Source: Siphonodentalium dalli
Lineage: Eukaryota > Mollusca > Scaphopoda > Gadilida > Siphonodentaliidae
Reading direction: 5' to 3'
Length of the DNA: 64,000 nucleotides
NCBI GenBank assembly: GCA_032622095.1
Contig: CP136065.1
Location: forward strand, 217,662,151 to 217,726,150
In this document: piece by piece, positions 10,566 through 21,883 of the stretch
Layout: every line of letters begins with the position of its first letter
How positions within the stretch are numbered: position 1 is the first letter of the stretch
Notes under the pieces: generated by a model
Databases searched by the model: none
What the model was told of the DNA's origin: nothing
What the model saw: the letters and a program-made list of their open reading frames with translations, nothing else
Position numbers and translations under genes: made by a program

Positions 10566-11928
10566 GTGCGTGTAAACATATTAACGCAGAGCGATTCGTG
10601 ATCAATTATCTTCCTCAATCAGCCACGTCCTATTCGTGACCAATCATTATTGCAATCAACCTCGTCATTGAGATAGCCGTTACAGAGAATGGCATGGTTA
10701 ACTCGGTCACATATACTATCCGGGTACAGTCATTCCCATAACTGATGGGCGATAAAATAATAAATGTACGGGAAGGAAATGGCTTGGAAAGAAGTTTCCT
10801 ACGTATAGCTAGCATCCGTGGTGATTTTTGTAGAATTCAATCAAATTATTTTACCCGTCTGTCTCGCGCAAAACTGTACCCAACATTGTGAATATATAGA
10901 GTGATAGTAATGTGCCGTTTAGCATGTGCGATCACTGATGATAAGCCGCCGAATGATGACGATCAAATTGAAATCAATCGCTCATGCGAACAGCGTCCTG
11001 GCGACAGAATGAGACCTCAAACGATGCGTGTGTGACTATTAAGGTCGAATTCTGAGTCCCACCACTTATTATAATTGAATAGTGGTTCGTCAATTATAGT
11101 ACCGCGTTGTCACTGTTGCCAGTGGCTATACAAATGATCACTCGGTGGTGGTGGAGGGGGGGGGGCGAAGAGAAAAAAACGTTCATACACAGGGTTAACA
11201 TAAAAATCCCTCCCAACCATGGGTCTACCATCCTCCCTGCATGCAAATCTATTTGTTTTTCCATCAACAAACTGGGGTCTCATCCCCTCTTTCCCCATAA
11301 TTTTTACTGGATATCACGTTTGAGTACAACTGTTTTAAATGAGCTTTATTCAGAAAGACGATTTTTGTCAGACCTTTTGCTAACTATAAAGTAAAATTTT
11401 GAAAGATCTAATTCAACCACTTGAATCGTACACTTTTGATAATATTGAGTGATAATAACAATAATATGCATAAAACTCCTGTAATCTGGGTTGTGGTCGT
11501 ACTATATAGTGTTATTATCGTTTCAAGCTGGAATAAAATATGCATATTTATGCCCAACTACATGGAATTGAACCCTCTATTTTTAATTATAATTAGCTAG
11601 ATATAAATTTTGTCCTCAAAACTTATGTCATTTTGATGGCATGGCTAGTTATACTCAACTTATACCTGAGTAAATCTAACTGAGGAAAATTAAAGTTAAT
11701 GTGTCAGCATATATCTATGTGGTCACCCCCACCCAAAAGTACTTTATCATCCTCCAACCTACCCTAGCCCTGGCTCATGTGTATGCATGTGTTCGTCAGA
11801 CCCCCACCCCTATTGGGGGGACTCTTAGCAGTGGGAGGAAGGAATGCAATTGAACACACATATAGAGCCGCTCGACCTTAAAAAACGCTGCGATTAATCG
11901 CACGCGCGTGTGCAATGAGAATAGACCC
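10514..11928. mobile_element. TIR element B (about 1.4 kb, non-coding)
   Basis: A full-length relative of element A in the same orientation, separated from it by four bases (TTAT). It is flanked by TTA on both sides (10511-10513 and 11929-11931), a 3-bp duplication of the TWA type typical of PIF/Harbinger elements. The family assignment is inferred from the TTA target only. Confidence 0.8.
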
Positions 11929-12014
11929 TTAGCCTGGGTTAATGTCCAGCTAAAGGTATCCACAATGCGCAATCTATCCAAGGCCGCGACAACGGCAGAT
12001 GGGATTAGCTGCAT
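11929..12014 (-). pseudogene. ORF1-like N-terminus relic
   Basis: A minus-strand frame beginning at 12014 encodes MQLIPSAVVAAL then TFSWTLTQAKG, aligning with the N-termini of the two ORF1-like relics at 13645-14019 and 14290-14400. It is interrupted at 11931 by the end of TIR element B. Confidence 0.55.
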
Positions 12015-12195
12015 AATCCTCTGCCAAGTCCAGAACAGCTCAGTCCGAATCGCTCGGGTGGCTAAGTTCTTTTCAGAACGACCACACGACTCACAAGCGA
12101 TCCGGGCTCAGCTAGCCGGAACAGCGACAAGACGCAGAGCGAAGCTTTGCGATTTGTCCGCTCAACAGCTAACCAAGGAATGAGATGGTTGCACC

Positions 12196-12604
12196 TGTTA
12201 CTATTCGGGCCATTTCGTACTGAACCTTTTCAATGTCATCACTAAGATAATCAGGGCAGTTATCCCACACAGGAGAGGCATATTCCAGTATTGGTCGGAT
12301 AAATGTGTAATGTATTTTTTCAAGCGTTACTCTGCATAGCCTGTATCTATGTTTACGTATTACGTATTAAATTTACTCGACTCCATGCTTTATCAAGCAT
12401 ATAGCTGATGTGGATACACCACGAGCCAATGTTGTCGAAAGTAAGTCCCAGATGTTTATGGCTGTGAACCTCGACAATTGTCGCCGCTCCCATGGCCAGA
12501 CGGGGATGATATACTGGTATTTCTTTCCTGGAGATTAAGAGAGCTTCCGTTTTCGGGGGATTGAACTTTACAAGCCATTCTGATTTCCAACAAATGAGAC
12601 TTTT
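12196..12604 (-). pseudogene. LINE, 5' half (reverse-transcriptase connection region)
   Basis: A minus-strand frame with WLVKFNPPKTEALLISRK and HKHLGLTFDN, then (below 12353) ILEYASPVWDNCP and ARIVTGAT. These match the C-terminal part of the reverse transcriptase and its downstream region in jockey/CR1-type LINEs. The insertion's 5' truncation point is 12604. It is continued by 6737-7871 after removal of the element at 7882-12185. The catalytic FADD-type motif is not present. Confidence 0.8.
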
Positions 12605-12712
12605 GATGATTGCGGTGTTGACAATTCTGTGTCGAAATTCCATTAAACATTATAACATTGAGCATTACATGAGTGAGAACGCTCTTTATTTATACCATAC
12701 TAGCAGATTAGC

Positions 12713-13100
12713 CCGCCACTGGCGGCATTCGTCCCATGACTTTGTTCGAAAAAGCAATTGCAACAGCTTCCGAGACACGTGTGCTGCATTTGCAAAAAAC
12801 TTTCGTTGAAATCCGCCCGTTTTACCCGACTTGACCTTGAATTGACCATTTTGAAGGTCAAGGTCAGGTCCTGGTAACGATTTGACCCATCCAATACATT
12901 CCCCGGACAAAAGTACACCTATGTATCAAATTTCGTCGAAATCCGCCAGTTTTACCGGATTTGACCTTGAATTGATCATATTGAAGGTCAAGGTCAGGTC
13001 GCGGTCACAATTTGACTGGTCCATGAGACTTCCCGGACAAAAGGTCCCTAGGTAGCAAGTTTGCACTCAATCGGTAGGGCCGTTTTCGAGTCTATAACAG
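12713..13100. repeat. 130-bp tandem repeat block 1
   Basis: Units contain TTTACCCGA then TTGACCTTGAATTGACC and AAGGTCAAGGTCAGGTC. The TTGACCTTGA landmark falls at 12831 and 12961, exactly 130 bp apart. The same unit recurs at 43861-44235. Each unit can fold (TTGACCTT with AAGGTCAA). Confidence 0.85.
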
Positions 13101-14130
13101 CAGGGAAAGTGATTTGGAGGGGGCTAACCCCGGGATCTTCGAAAGGGTCGAGTGACCCTTTCCTTAACCCCTCATTTTTTGTAGCTTTATTTTAGATCTA
13201 AAAAAAGAAGAAAAAAAGAGAGCATTTTTATAACATTATGGTTATCTCTTTTTGTGTTTTTACTTCTTTGGTGGCTTTTCTCCTGAAGATGAAGATGACT
13301 GTTGTTGTTGTGGTCGATATTGTTGAATGAGTTGTTCGACCAGCTGATGTTGATCTTCTTCATATCGTTGTATTTGTTCTCTTCTGTTCTTATTAAACAG
13401 GTCTAAGTCTGGGTCTAAAGTTACTTCATCCTCGGTAGGCGACGCCGGCCTCTCCATGTATCTCGGCGTCGGAGGGGCGGAGGTGTTGGAATCCGCCCCT
13501 GGTTGAGATTGGCTGGGTGGTGATTACATCTCCACAGCGAAGACAGCGGCGGGGACGTCCGGGGTGACGTCGGTGTCCCCATTTCCGCTGTCCTCGACGA
13601 CAACCGGGACATCCGGAGGAGCGTCGGCGTCCCTGCTGGTGGTTCTAGCTGACGCCACAGGTCGATGATCTGAGCCAGAGGCCAAGTGGGGGAGAACTGG
13701 GCGTCTCTGGGCGTTTCCACTTGGCCCTTCTTTCGACGTCCCTGCGGCGTCTTGAGGGTGTCTCCTTCTTGTTCTTCCCGGTGCTGCTGTTCCTGTTAGC
13801 CCCGGACCGGAGGAGTCCAGTCGGTTCATCCAGGCCCGGGGCGGTAGAAGCTTCTACCGGGGTGACCTGGATATCCAAAACCACTTCCAGCCGACCCCTG
13901 TTAGCATGGAGAGTCCAGCTAACACAATGGGTCGACTGAAAGCAGCTCAGCGCATGCAAAAGCTCGGTGGGGATTAGAGTAGAATCCATTGTCCACCGAG
14001 CCTTCGACATAAAAGTCACGGCAACTCACTGGAATTAGCGCGTCAAGCACTAGTGCGACCGTCCCAGCGAGCTGCCGGATCGAGAATGAACGGACACACA
14101 CATACATATATATCATTTGTGGGTACCCGT
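13100..14130 (-). pseudogene. ORF1-type retroelement E1
   Basis: A minus-strand ORF1-like relic. The N-terminal part (13645-14019) has TLIPTELLHAL, then VSWTLHANRG, then a basic KKETPSRRRRDVERRAKW motif, a Lys/Ser-Pro-Ser-Arg-Asp pattern I associate with ORF1 or gag-like proteins of invertebrate retroelements. The frame then shifts. The second frame (13524-13829) has PDVPVVVEDSG, ending at an in-frame stop. The C-terminal Gln/Ser-rich segment with a PPKK end (13260-13457) continues in that second frame. The 3' end carries the hairpin AAAGGGT/ACCCTTT near 13144-13163 and a CTAACCCCGGGAT tail. No reverse transcriptase follows, so it is non-autonomous or internally deleted. Function is inferred from composition and arrangement only. 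Confidence 0.6.
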
Positions 14131-14139
14131 TTCAAGTCT

Positions 14140-15195
14140 CTCTGGCCGAGAGTGGAGCGAACAGGTCGTGATTGCTTCGACCTCATTAGTTCCTCTTTGT
14201 CAGAGCGTTGAGCACGGGTGAGTTGTGTGGCCGCGCCTCCGGGTGCAGCTGCCCCCGTGCTTAACGCCAGTGAGACGGTTTTGGATTAGGCTTATGGATT
14301 TAATCCCAGACGCCGTGTTGGCCGCAGTGCAAAGGAGTTCGGTAGTGGACATTGCTAACTGGAGTCTCCAGTCTAGCAGGGGCTACCTGACCCTTTGCCT
14401 GGAGTTCCGGACTGAAGATGCTGGCATCCAGAGATCGCAGGCCCGGGACACCAACTCCAAGACCACCCACTGTCCAATGAAGAGTGGGAAGAAGGGACCC
14501 ACAAAGAAAAAGACGCCTTCAAGAAGGAAAAGGGACGCTGATCGACGAGCGAAATGGAAAAAGGAGAAGGGGGTGGCCGTTGATCTGCCGGTCGCCCCTC
14601 CCCGCGTGGTCCGGCCGTCAAGTGTCACAGCCAGTCTGAGAGACGCCCAGACAACCCGACCTGCTTGGAGACAGACGACATCGCACCAGCTAGCAGGGAC
14701 TCCGTTGATCTGCCGGAGGTCCCTGCTGTCGTCGAGGCAAGCGGAAGAGGGGAGCAGGAAACCACCCCTGCTGTTCCTGCCGCCTGCTTCGAGGTGGAAC
14801 TGGATAGCTTGCCACCACGGACACCGGAGTATCATCACATCCCGGTGTTCCCCAGCTCCGCCGCTAGAAACAACAACAACATCAGCACAGACACCAGATC
14901 TGTAGAAGAAAGGATTTCTGACTTCGAGAGAGATAGGGATGAAAAAATTCGACTCCTCATACAACATCAACAACAGAAATCTCCTCCATCTCCACAGTCG
15001 TCAACGGAGAAACAACCCAAGAAAAAAAGAAAAAAGAGAAAATGATCATCTATTTTGGGGGAAAACAAATGCTATTTTTTTTTATTTTTTTTTATCTTAC
15101 ATTAAAGGCAAAAAAATGAGGGGTTAGGGAAAGGGTCATTCGACCCTTTCGAGAATCCCGGGGTTAGCCCCCCCCCAATCACATTCCCTGCGTTT
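14140..15195 (+). pseudogene. ORF1-type retroelement E2, inverted partner of E1
   Basis: Plus-strand counterpart of E1, head to head with it. The N-terminal part in one frame has DLIPDAVLAAV, IANWSLQSSRG and KKKTPSRRKRDADRRAKW (about 14290-14570). A frame change follows between 14570 and 14670. The second frame then gives PEVPAVVEASG, PAVPAACFEVEL, EERISDFERDRDE and a Lys/Arg-rich end at 15045. The frame change is opposite in sign to that in E1, so the two are separately damaged. The 3' UTR has an A/T-rich stretch, then a hairpin AAAGGGT-cattcg-ACCCTTT (15130-15149) and the GGGGTTAGCCCCC tail, mirroring E1. Confidence 0.65.
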
Positions 15196-15596
15196 CAAGG
15201 TGAAGGTCACCTCGGGCGGAAAAACTGACCCGATGAAAATCTCCCCCATTCCTAGGAACCCCTAAGTACGAACACAGACATAAGGATCACACAACACGCT
15301 CATGTATTGACACAGGCACAACACGCTCATGTCTAAACACAGACACGCTCTTTATCAACGACACTGTGGATACGAACGCTCTTTAACTATCACGCGATTA
15401 ACCCCACAATTGCAAGATGGCAGCAGTGGGAATGCAGAATGAGTGCTCGGAGCTTCTCAAAAGCAATGCGACGACACTTCATCGGGGTTTTTACCCTTAG
15501 AAAGGAAGTTTGGTCGAAATCCGTCCGGCAGTTCTCCTGGCCATAGCTATCAGATATTTATATATTATTAGATATTAGATATTAGATTAGATCAGG
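15196..15596. other. Intergenic stretch between E2 and duplication copy 2
   Basis: Begins with a degenerate piece of the 130-bp repeat (AAGGTGAAGGTCACC). It then has several ACACGCTC/ACGCTCTTTA motifs at 15310-15380 and a short TTAGATATTAGAT run at 15550-15590. No gene is seen. Confidence 0.6.
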
Positions 15597-15991
15597 AAAC
15601 GCCTAAAATGTGCGTCGGTCTTCTTTTCAAGCCGATAAATTATATGAACGCGAGACATATTTTGGGAGTGCAAGTGTATATAAGCAGTTCTTAAATTTGT
15701 CAACATATTTTGATCAGGCAAACCAGAACGTGACACGAACATTAATCTAGTAGGTTTGCTCTATGTCCCGAATGTCCATAGTCTTTTAAATATTGTTACT
15801 GTTGTATAATGAAGCACAACTACTCTTTAAATCGCTTAAAGAGTCCCCGTCCTATTTGACACCATAAAACCACAATCTGTTCGTGTTCTAACCAAGAAAT
15901 TAATTTAATTAGATCGTCGTCTTAAACGGACATGTCTCATTCGAACCTCCAAATTTCTACGTAATTTGGAGCGACGGACACGATAGGTCGA

Positions 15992-16386
15992 TATTTTGTG
16001 GATGTGGTAGCCCAGTGGGTAGAGTGTCGGACTTGTAATGGTGTTAATGCACCGTCGTGAGTTCGCGCCTCGCTCGGTGGACTATTGTCTCCACAACAGT
16101 GGCTTGGCCGAATTGAGGGGTGTGTGTGCTATATATAGCCACACGCTGTTTCAAATCTCGCGCCAGTTTCTGACCCTTGGGCAAGGTCACTTGTACTGTG
16201 CTCGCTTCGTCGTACCTAGACGAGAAATAGGTACCTGGTTGTTGGGTACCCGTAAGCCGCTCTAGTGAAGCGCCTGTAAAATGGCAGCAGACTCGGCATT
16301 ACTCATAAAAAACAGCTGGGGTAATAATGTAAGCGCTTAGAGCTACACCAGAGATTAAGCGCTATATAAATGATATGCATTATTAT
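15992..16386 (+). mobile_element. tRNA-derived SINE
   Basis: The head is tRNA-like with an RNA polymerase III A box (TAGCCCAGTGGGTAGAG, about 16010) and a B-box-like GAGTTCGCGCCTC about 45 bp later. The body is unrelated to tRNA, and the tail has AAGCGCTATATAAAT and an ATTATT run. It is absent at the homologous place in copy 1 (around 380-395). The tail shares AGCGCTATAYAAAT with the LINE 3' end at 58850, suggesting that a LINE of that type mobilised it. Confidence 0.85.
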
Positions 16387-17789
16387 TGATATACCGGCTT
16401 CATATATCTGAAACACTCGCCAAAGTCACAGCCATTTTTCAGCCGTTTTAATCTTTTTGCCAGAAGTCAGAAAAACGCTCTTTATTGCTACCATACCAGG
16501 AATAGACTACCACGGAACGCTTTTTTCTGTTCAATGTCGTGCAAATGGCGGTTTTTTGTTTGGGACCCAAACACCGTATTCACATTGCAGTGGTATTTTT
16601 CATTACTTCAATGCGTCTTTTTGGGTTACATAATGCTCGTAGAAAGGTATATCATATATGTATCGACCTATTCCCATACTGCGAAAAATTCAAAAGCGAA
16701 TAATAATGTGTGTATTTTGGAGTGCAAACCGCCATGTGGCTTAAAGTCACAGGTTTGTGTTTGTGCTCCAAAAATACACCTAATAATATTCGCTTTTGAA
16801 ATTTTCCCGGTATCGAAATAGGGATAAAACTACCTTCTACGAGCATTCTGTGCCCCAGAAAGACGCGTTGCAATAATAACAAATACAACTTGGAACGCGA
16901 TGTTTGAGTTTCAAACAGAAAAACAGCCATATGCACGGCATCGAACAGAAAAGAGCATTCCCTTATATTGTAGAAATAAAGAGCGTTTATTTCACTTCTT
17001 TTCGAAAAATTTAAAACAGGTGGAAAATGGCTGTGACAAAGGATAGTATTTTTTCAGAGCATATGAAGCAGGTATATCAATATTTCGTATATGTGTCAAC
17101 CTCCTTCCAAATAACGTAGAAAATAATTGGAAGCTCGAATGAGCCATGTCCGTTTAAATTTTCATAGAACAACTCTCGCGTTCAGTATTTGGTGCAGGTA
17201 TGCGGACAATTTAAGCTGAATGTGACCGCCTCTAGATCGTGGTTGCTATGAAGTCACAATTCCGATTACTACCCCCCCCCCCCCGCACTCCAATGTGGAA
17301 TAAGAAGTAAATATTTAACTGCTACCAAATACATGTTAGAAAAACGTTAAAACATCACGTAACAAAGAAAAGAAAGCAAAACATTTATAAATTGCAGAAA
17401 ATAATTTAGCGAAGCCGAAAACAAAATAGTGGAAAATATACATGTATAATACCTATCAAAACTGATTGTAATTCGAGAAAGTTTAAAAAAAAAAGTTTAG
17501 CTATTTCATAACTGAATATGTTTTTAAAGCAGATTTTCCGCAAAGACGAAACCTGCATCTAATAATATTCTCCGTCGGGCGCGCATCTTCACTACAGTGT
17601 TGTCAGCATGACAAATAATCTAGACAATGAAGTCGTTGAATTGGTCGCAACATTCTCTCTCTCTCATTGAAAGGATGGTCTAACAGTGGGTAATTAGGCG
17701 TTGTGTATATCATAGAGACCGGCGTGCACCCAGCGCGAGTGTGTTGACAACAATGGCCAGCATGTTTAGAGAATCCGTGTTAATTACAG

Positions 17790-18055
17790 CACCCTAACAG
17801 CAGACCGCGTCCCTGTATAACCGTGAGAGACACAAAGCAAGCTATGTGTTGTTTCAGAATCAATCAGTGTGTTTGCACAATCATTAGTCGGTCTAGCCAT
17901 AGATTCCCGACAAAGTTTGGTTGTTTGTGTTGTGCACCGGCATTCCTACTTAAGCGACCCCGTAGCTACCAAGTGCCATAATTCACTTGTATGCGCTGTT
18001 GTTAACATCTACCAAACGTCTCGATCAAATTATTATCTGCCACTAAAAATTGAAG
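17790..18055 (+). other. Leader (5' UTR) exon and intron of gene copy 2
   Basis: Homologue of the leader at 2600-2879. It ends TTGAAG with the donor GTATGTAC at 18056. The intron runs to the acceptor TTTATTCCCAG at 18753 (698 bp), directly before the ATG at 18754. The exon start is not determined. Confidence 0.6.
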
Positions 18056-18753
18056 GTATGTACAAATTTCCCAATTATCAGTATTTTGAATGTTGGCGGC
18101 TATCTTGTGTTAACATAGTATTATGTTCATTTGCGTTGGTATATTAAATACTCTGGTTGGTCCAACTTGAGCTCCGGATGCACTGTCAATGGACATATAT
18201 ATTAATGATGTAATGTATATCGGAAGCACCCCTCCATGCACATTTCTCTTTCAAAACATAGCCTACGTAATTAATGGAACGCGAATAAAACATCATATAG
18301 ATTTATTTTTATCTAGACAATTTGTCAAAACTATAATAAACATAGGCTAAGTAATTGTTGGAACACGAATACAACATAATATAGATTTATTGTTGTTATT
18401 TTTGGATAATTTATCAAAACTATACTAAAATTTGTTTGGCACATGCCAATGTCCAATATGTTCCATATGATGAAATAAACTTGAGAATCAACTTGTATAG
18501 AGTTTTAATAATCAATAATTGAATTAATATAACATAGAGACTTTAGTAATCGCAGTCGTTTCCACAATCAGATAACACAGCGAAATAAGAGCAGTAACTC
18601 TATATACACATGATGTTAACAGTAATCGTCGTCACAATTGCTCAATGAGCATAGTGATTGATAAATTAGCAACGACATAACTGTTCCCTTACAAGCACAA
18701 CACACTTATATGCATATCATTCAACTAATAATTATTATCTTGTTTATTCCCAG

Positions 18754-19479
18754 ATGGCTGACGATTCTCTTTACCCATCAACTCTTCCGTCTACGCCAAG
18801 CAAAGAGGGCTTCAACCACCTCATGCTGCGCTTGCTTTCTTCTCCTGGTATTAAATCTACCCTCTCACAGCCAAAAACAGCCCGATCGCGGTGCATGCTG
18901 TCCGAGCTCAAACGAGAACCCTGTGCTTCGTCAACGATGGCAGCTAGTGAGATGTGCCTGTCTGACATTTCACTGTTCTGTGAGATGAATGATCCTACGG
19001 ACGACTTCCCTATCAACATGCAACGGAACGGACTTCTACATTCCACCCCACTGCGCATGTCCATGTGTACGTCATACGACAACAACAATCAGCAATACAT
19101 CAAGCCAGCTTGTAGACACAGATGTGGTTCAATAACTCCCATGGACTTGTCCTACACACTCGCCAAGTATGAATACAACAGTTACAGAGCAGAGTGCCAC
19201 GATGTGTCGTCCGACGACAAGAGTCCATTAAAACGTGAAGTCATGGGCGGAGAGAATGTGCCTGTTGTGTTGTCGCGAACCATATTCAGCATGTCACGTG
19301 ATCAATGCCATGACGACGAGGATGACCAGTCCACGATTTGCAGTTCCTCCTCCAATGTGTCAGCTCGAGAGCGAATCCATGCGTTCCGTGATATCGTCAT
19401 CCGACACAAGATGATTCGAAAGGAAAGCAAGATGGTACACCGCGTTCTCAGGAGGTTCAGGAAGATATTCCGTCATTGA
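18754..19479 (+). CDS. Unrecognised 241-residue protein, tandem family member 2
   Basis: Same unidentified family as the gene at 3521. It differs from member 3 at only two residues (YEYN against YEDN; RTIFSM against RTISSM) and from member 1 at roughly fifteen to twenty, mostly in the central polar region. It has one extra acidic residue (HDDEDDQ against HDDDEQ), which gives 241 rather than 240 residues. The basic C-terminal tail differs from member 1 at one position only (KMVHR against KVVHR). The start is the ATG that follows the splice acceptor. The frame is intact and no damaging change is visible. The 3' flank is AU-rich, but the ATTAAA of copy 1 reads ATTGAA here. Confidence 0.85.
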   Translation: MADDSLYPSTLPSTPSKEGFNHLMLRLLSSPGIKSTLSQPKTARSRCMLSELKREPCASSTMAASEMCLSDISLFCEMNDPTDDFPINMQRNGLLHSTPLRMSMCTSYDNNNQQYIKPACRHRCGSITPMDLSYTLAKYEYNSYRAECHDVSSDDKSPLKREVMGGENVPVVLSRTIFSMSRDQCHDDEDDQSTICSSSSNVSARERIHAFRDIVIRHKMIRKESKMVHRVLRRFRKIFRH

Positions 19480-19735
19480 TGTTCAAATTCAAACAGCTAA
19501 AATGAGTGCTTTCTACAATAGATGCTGATCGTAACGTTGACTTGTTAATGTGTAATTTATTTTTTAATTAATTGTTGAATTGTTGTTATTTTATTTGTTG
19601 ATTGATTGAAGAATAATAATTTATACAATATCAAGAAACGTCCTTTTTTAATGAAACACAACACGTCAGATTTTGGGTCATTTTATAATGTCTAGATCTT
19701 TCCAGCTTTCTAAATAATCAATTGACCTTAGGGAA

Positions 19736-19790
19736 TGTTCAGATAATAAGTTAAAAAAACGGGTGTTGAACTAATAATCTGAACATTTTC
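19736..19790. repeat. Imperfect hairpin downstream of gene copy 2
   Basis: Homologue of the hairpin at 4514-4565, with arms GTTCAGATAATAAG and CTAATAATCTGAAC. Confidence 0.55.
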
Positions 19791-19977
19791 CTCCACTGTC
19801 GTCTGATTATATTTCCCGCTCATCCCTTCAAGTGAATAGACTATTCCTATATATATTTGATAATTGGGTGGGAGAATCCATTCAGTATAGAAAGGGTTAA
19901 ATGTTGTGAATAGCGTTTCCGGGTGCTGTTATTTGCAGAGTTACGTCCATCGTCCATGTATTACAAAACCGGTGTTA

Positions 19978-20512
19978 CTAAACACCGCCCGGACCACTCA
20001 GGACAGGACGGACCAGCCCGGACCGTCCCTGCAGAATATATGGGTGATTTTAGTGGCACTATTTGTGAAAACCCACCCACGCACGGACAGGGGTCGCGGC
20101 CACACAGAAGTGTCGCTATTAATCGTCGCATCGGCGAATATGATCGCTGCGAATGAAAATAACAGCCTGGTCCGCCCCTGTCGTGACCAGGGGTGATTTT
20201 AGTGGCCACAACCGTGCTGGTTATCATAGAAAGCCATCGATACACGCACGGTGGTCACAGCCGAAGAGAAGTGGCGATATTAACCCATAATTTTCCAGAT
20301 TCAGCCAGAATTACAATATTGTGCCCGCAATAACAAGACTCGCAGCCCGGACTCCCGTATCGCCCTCGTACTCCATACATATATGTACGGAACTACCGTC
20401 GACTACATTCACGAAGAAACAAGGGCGACTCGCCCACAAAAGCCTGGCAACTAACCCCAAAATGCCACTGTCGCTGAATATGTTTATGGCTAACGAAGCT
20501 AACACCCCTAAA
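19978..20512 (+). repeat. Left arm of foldback element in copy 2
   Basis: Matches 23740-24250 in copy 3, including the AGCCCGGACC- and GTGATTTTAGTGGC-containing sub-blocks, each followed by a CATAGAAAGCCATCGATAC-type or equivalent segment. The opposite arm is absent; sequence switches to duplication copy 3 at about 20513. Confidence 0.75.
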
Positions 20513-21609
20513 CCGAATAATAATGTGTGTATTTTGGAGTGCAAACCGCCATGTGGCTTAAAGTCACAGGTTTGTGTTTGTTCTCCAAAAATACTCCTAA
20601 TAATATTCGCTTTGGAAATTTTCCCGGTATCGAAATAGGGATAAAACTACCTTTCTACGAGCATTCTGTGCCCCAGAAAGATGCGTTGCAATAATAACAA
20701 ATACAACTTGGAACGCGATGTTTGGGTTTCAAACAGAAAAACAGCCATATGCGCGGCATCGAACAGAAAAGAGCATTCCCTTATATTGTAGAAATAAAGA
20801 GCGTTTATTTCACTTCTTTTCGAAAAATTTAAAACAGGTGGAAAATGGCTGTGACAAAGGAAAGTATTTTTTTCAGAGCATATGAAGCAGGTATATCAAT
20901 ATTTCGTATATGTGTCAACCTATCTTAAACCTCCTTCCAAATTACGTAGAAAATAATTGGAAGCTCGAATGAGCCATGTCTGTTTAAATTTTCATAGAAC
21001 AACTCTCGCGTTCAGTATTTGCTGCAGGTATGCGGACAATTTAAGCTGAATGTGACCGCCTCTAGCTCGTGGTTGCTATGAAGTCACAATTCCTATTACT
21101 ACCCCCCCCCCCACTCCAATGTGGAATAAGAAGTAAATATTTAACTGCTACCAAATACATGTTAGAAAAACGTTAAAACATCACGTAATAAGAAAAGAAA
21201 GCAAAACATTTAGAAATTGCAGAAAATAATTTAGCGAAGCCGAAAACAAAATAATGGAAAATATACATGTATAATACCTATCAAAACTGATTGTAATTCG
21301 AGAAAGTTTGTAAAAAAAAAAGTTTAGCTATTTCATAACTGAATATGTTTTTAAAGCAGATTTTCCGCAAAGACGAAACCTGCATCTAATAATGCAATGT
21401 CGTGTATTCTCCGTCGGGCGCGCATCTTCACTACAGTGTTGTCAGCATGAAAAATAATCTAGACAATGAAGTCGTTGAATTGGTCGCAACATTCATTGGA
21501 AGGATGGTCTAACAGTGGGTAATTAGGCGTTGTGTATATCATAGAGACCGGCGTGCACCCAGCGCGAGTGTGTTGACAACAATGTCCAGCCTGTTTAGAG
21601 AATCCGTGT

Positions 21610-21883
21610 TAATTACAGCACCCTAACAGCAGACCGCGTCCCTGTATAACCGTGAGAGACACAAAGCAAGCCATGTGTTGTTTCAGAATCAATCAGTGTG
21701 TTTGCACAATCACTAGTCATTCTAGCCATAGGACCCGACAAAGTTTGGTTGTTTGTGTTGTGCACCGGCATTCCTACTTAAGCGGTCCCGTAGCTACCAA
21801 GTGCCATAATTCACTTGTATGCGCTGTTGTTAACATCTACCAAACGTCTCGATCAAATTATTATCTGCCAATAAAAATTGAAG
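21610..21883 (+). other. Leader (5' UTR) exon and intron of gene copy 3
   Basis: Homologue of the leaders of copies 1 and 2. The donor GTATGTAC is at 21884 and the acceptor ATTCCCAG ends at 22578, a 695-bp intron. The exon start is not determined. Confidence 0.6.

Larger units (their letters stand above)
7882..12185 (-). mobile_element. ORF1-type non-autonomous retroelement with nested insertions
   Basis: It is inserted in the LINE with a 10-bp duplication TGGTTGCACC. On the minus strand it starts at 12185. It carries an ORF1-like N-terminus (from 12014) with the pattern LIPxxxxxAL then FSWTL, as in the elements at 13100-15195. That frame is cut at 11932 by TIR elements. A Gln-rich, Lys/Arg-rich C-terminal segment lies at 7906-8170, followed by a 3' hairpin (GAAAGGGG / CCCCT near 7938). 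About 3.3 kb of the 4.3 kb appears to be later insertions. No reverse transcriptase is present. Confidence 0.6.
15597..20512. repeat. Segmental duplication unit, copy 2
   Basis: Collinear with copy 1 from its first base and with copy 3 from 16703. It lacks both LINE insertions of copy 1 and has a private SINE at 15992-16386. It ends inside the foldback-element arm (19978-20512), directly against copy 3. Confidence 0.9.

Noticed and set aside
16000-16090. Functional tRNA gene
   Set aside because: A and B boxes are present, but the body does not close a cloverleaf and is followed by a SINE body and tail.
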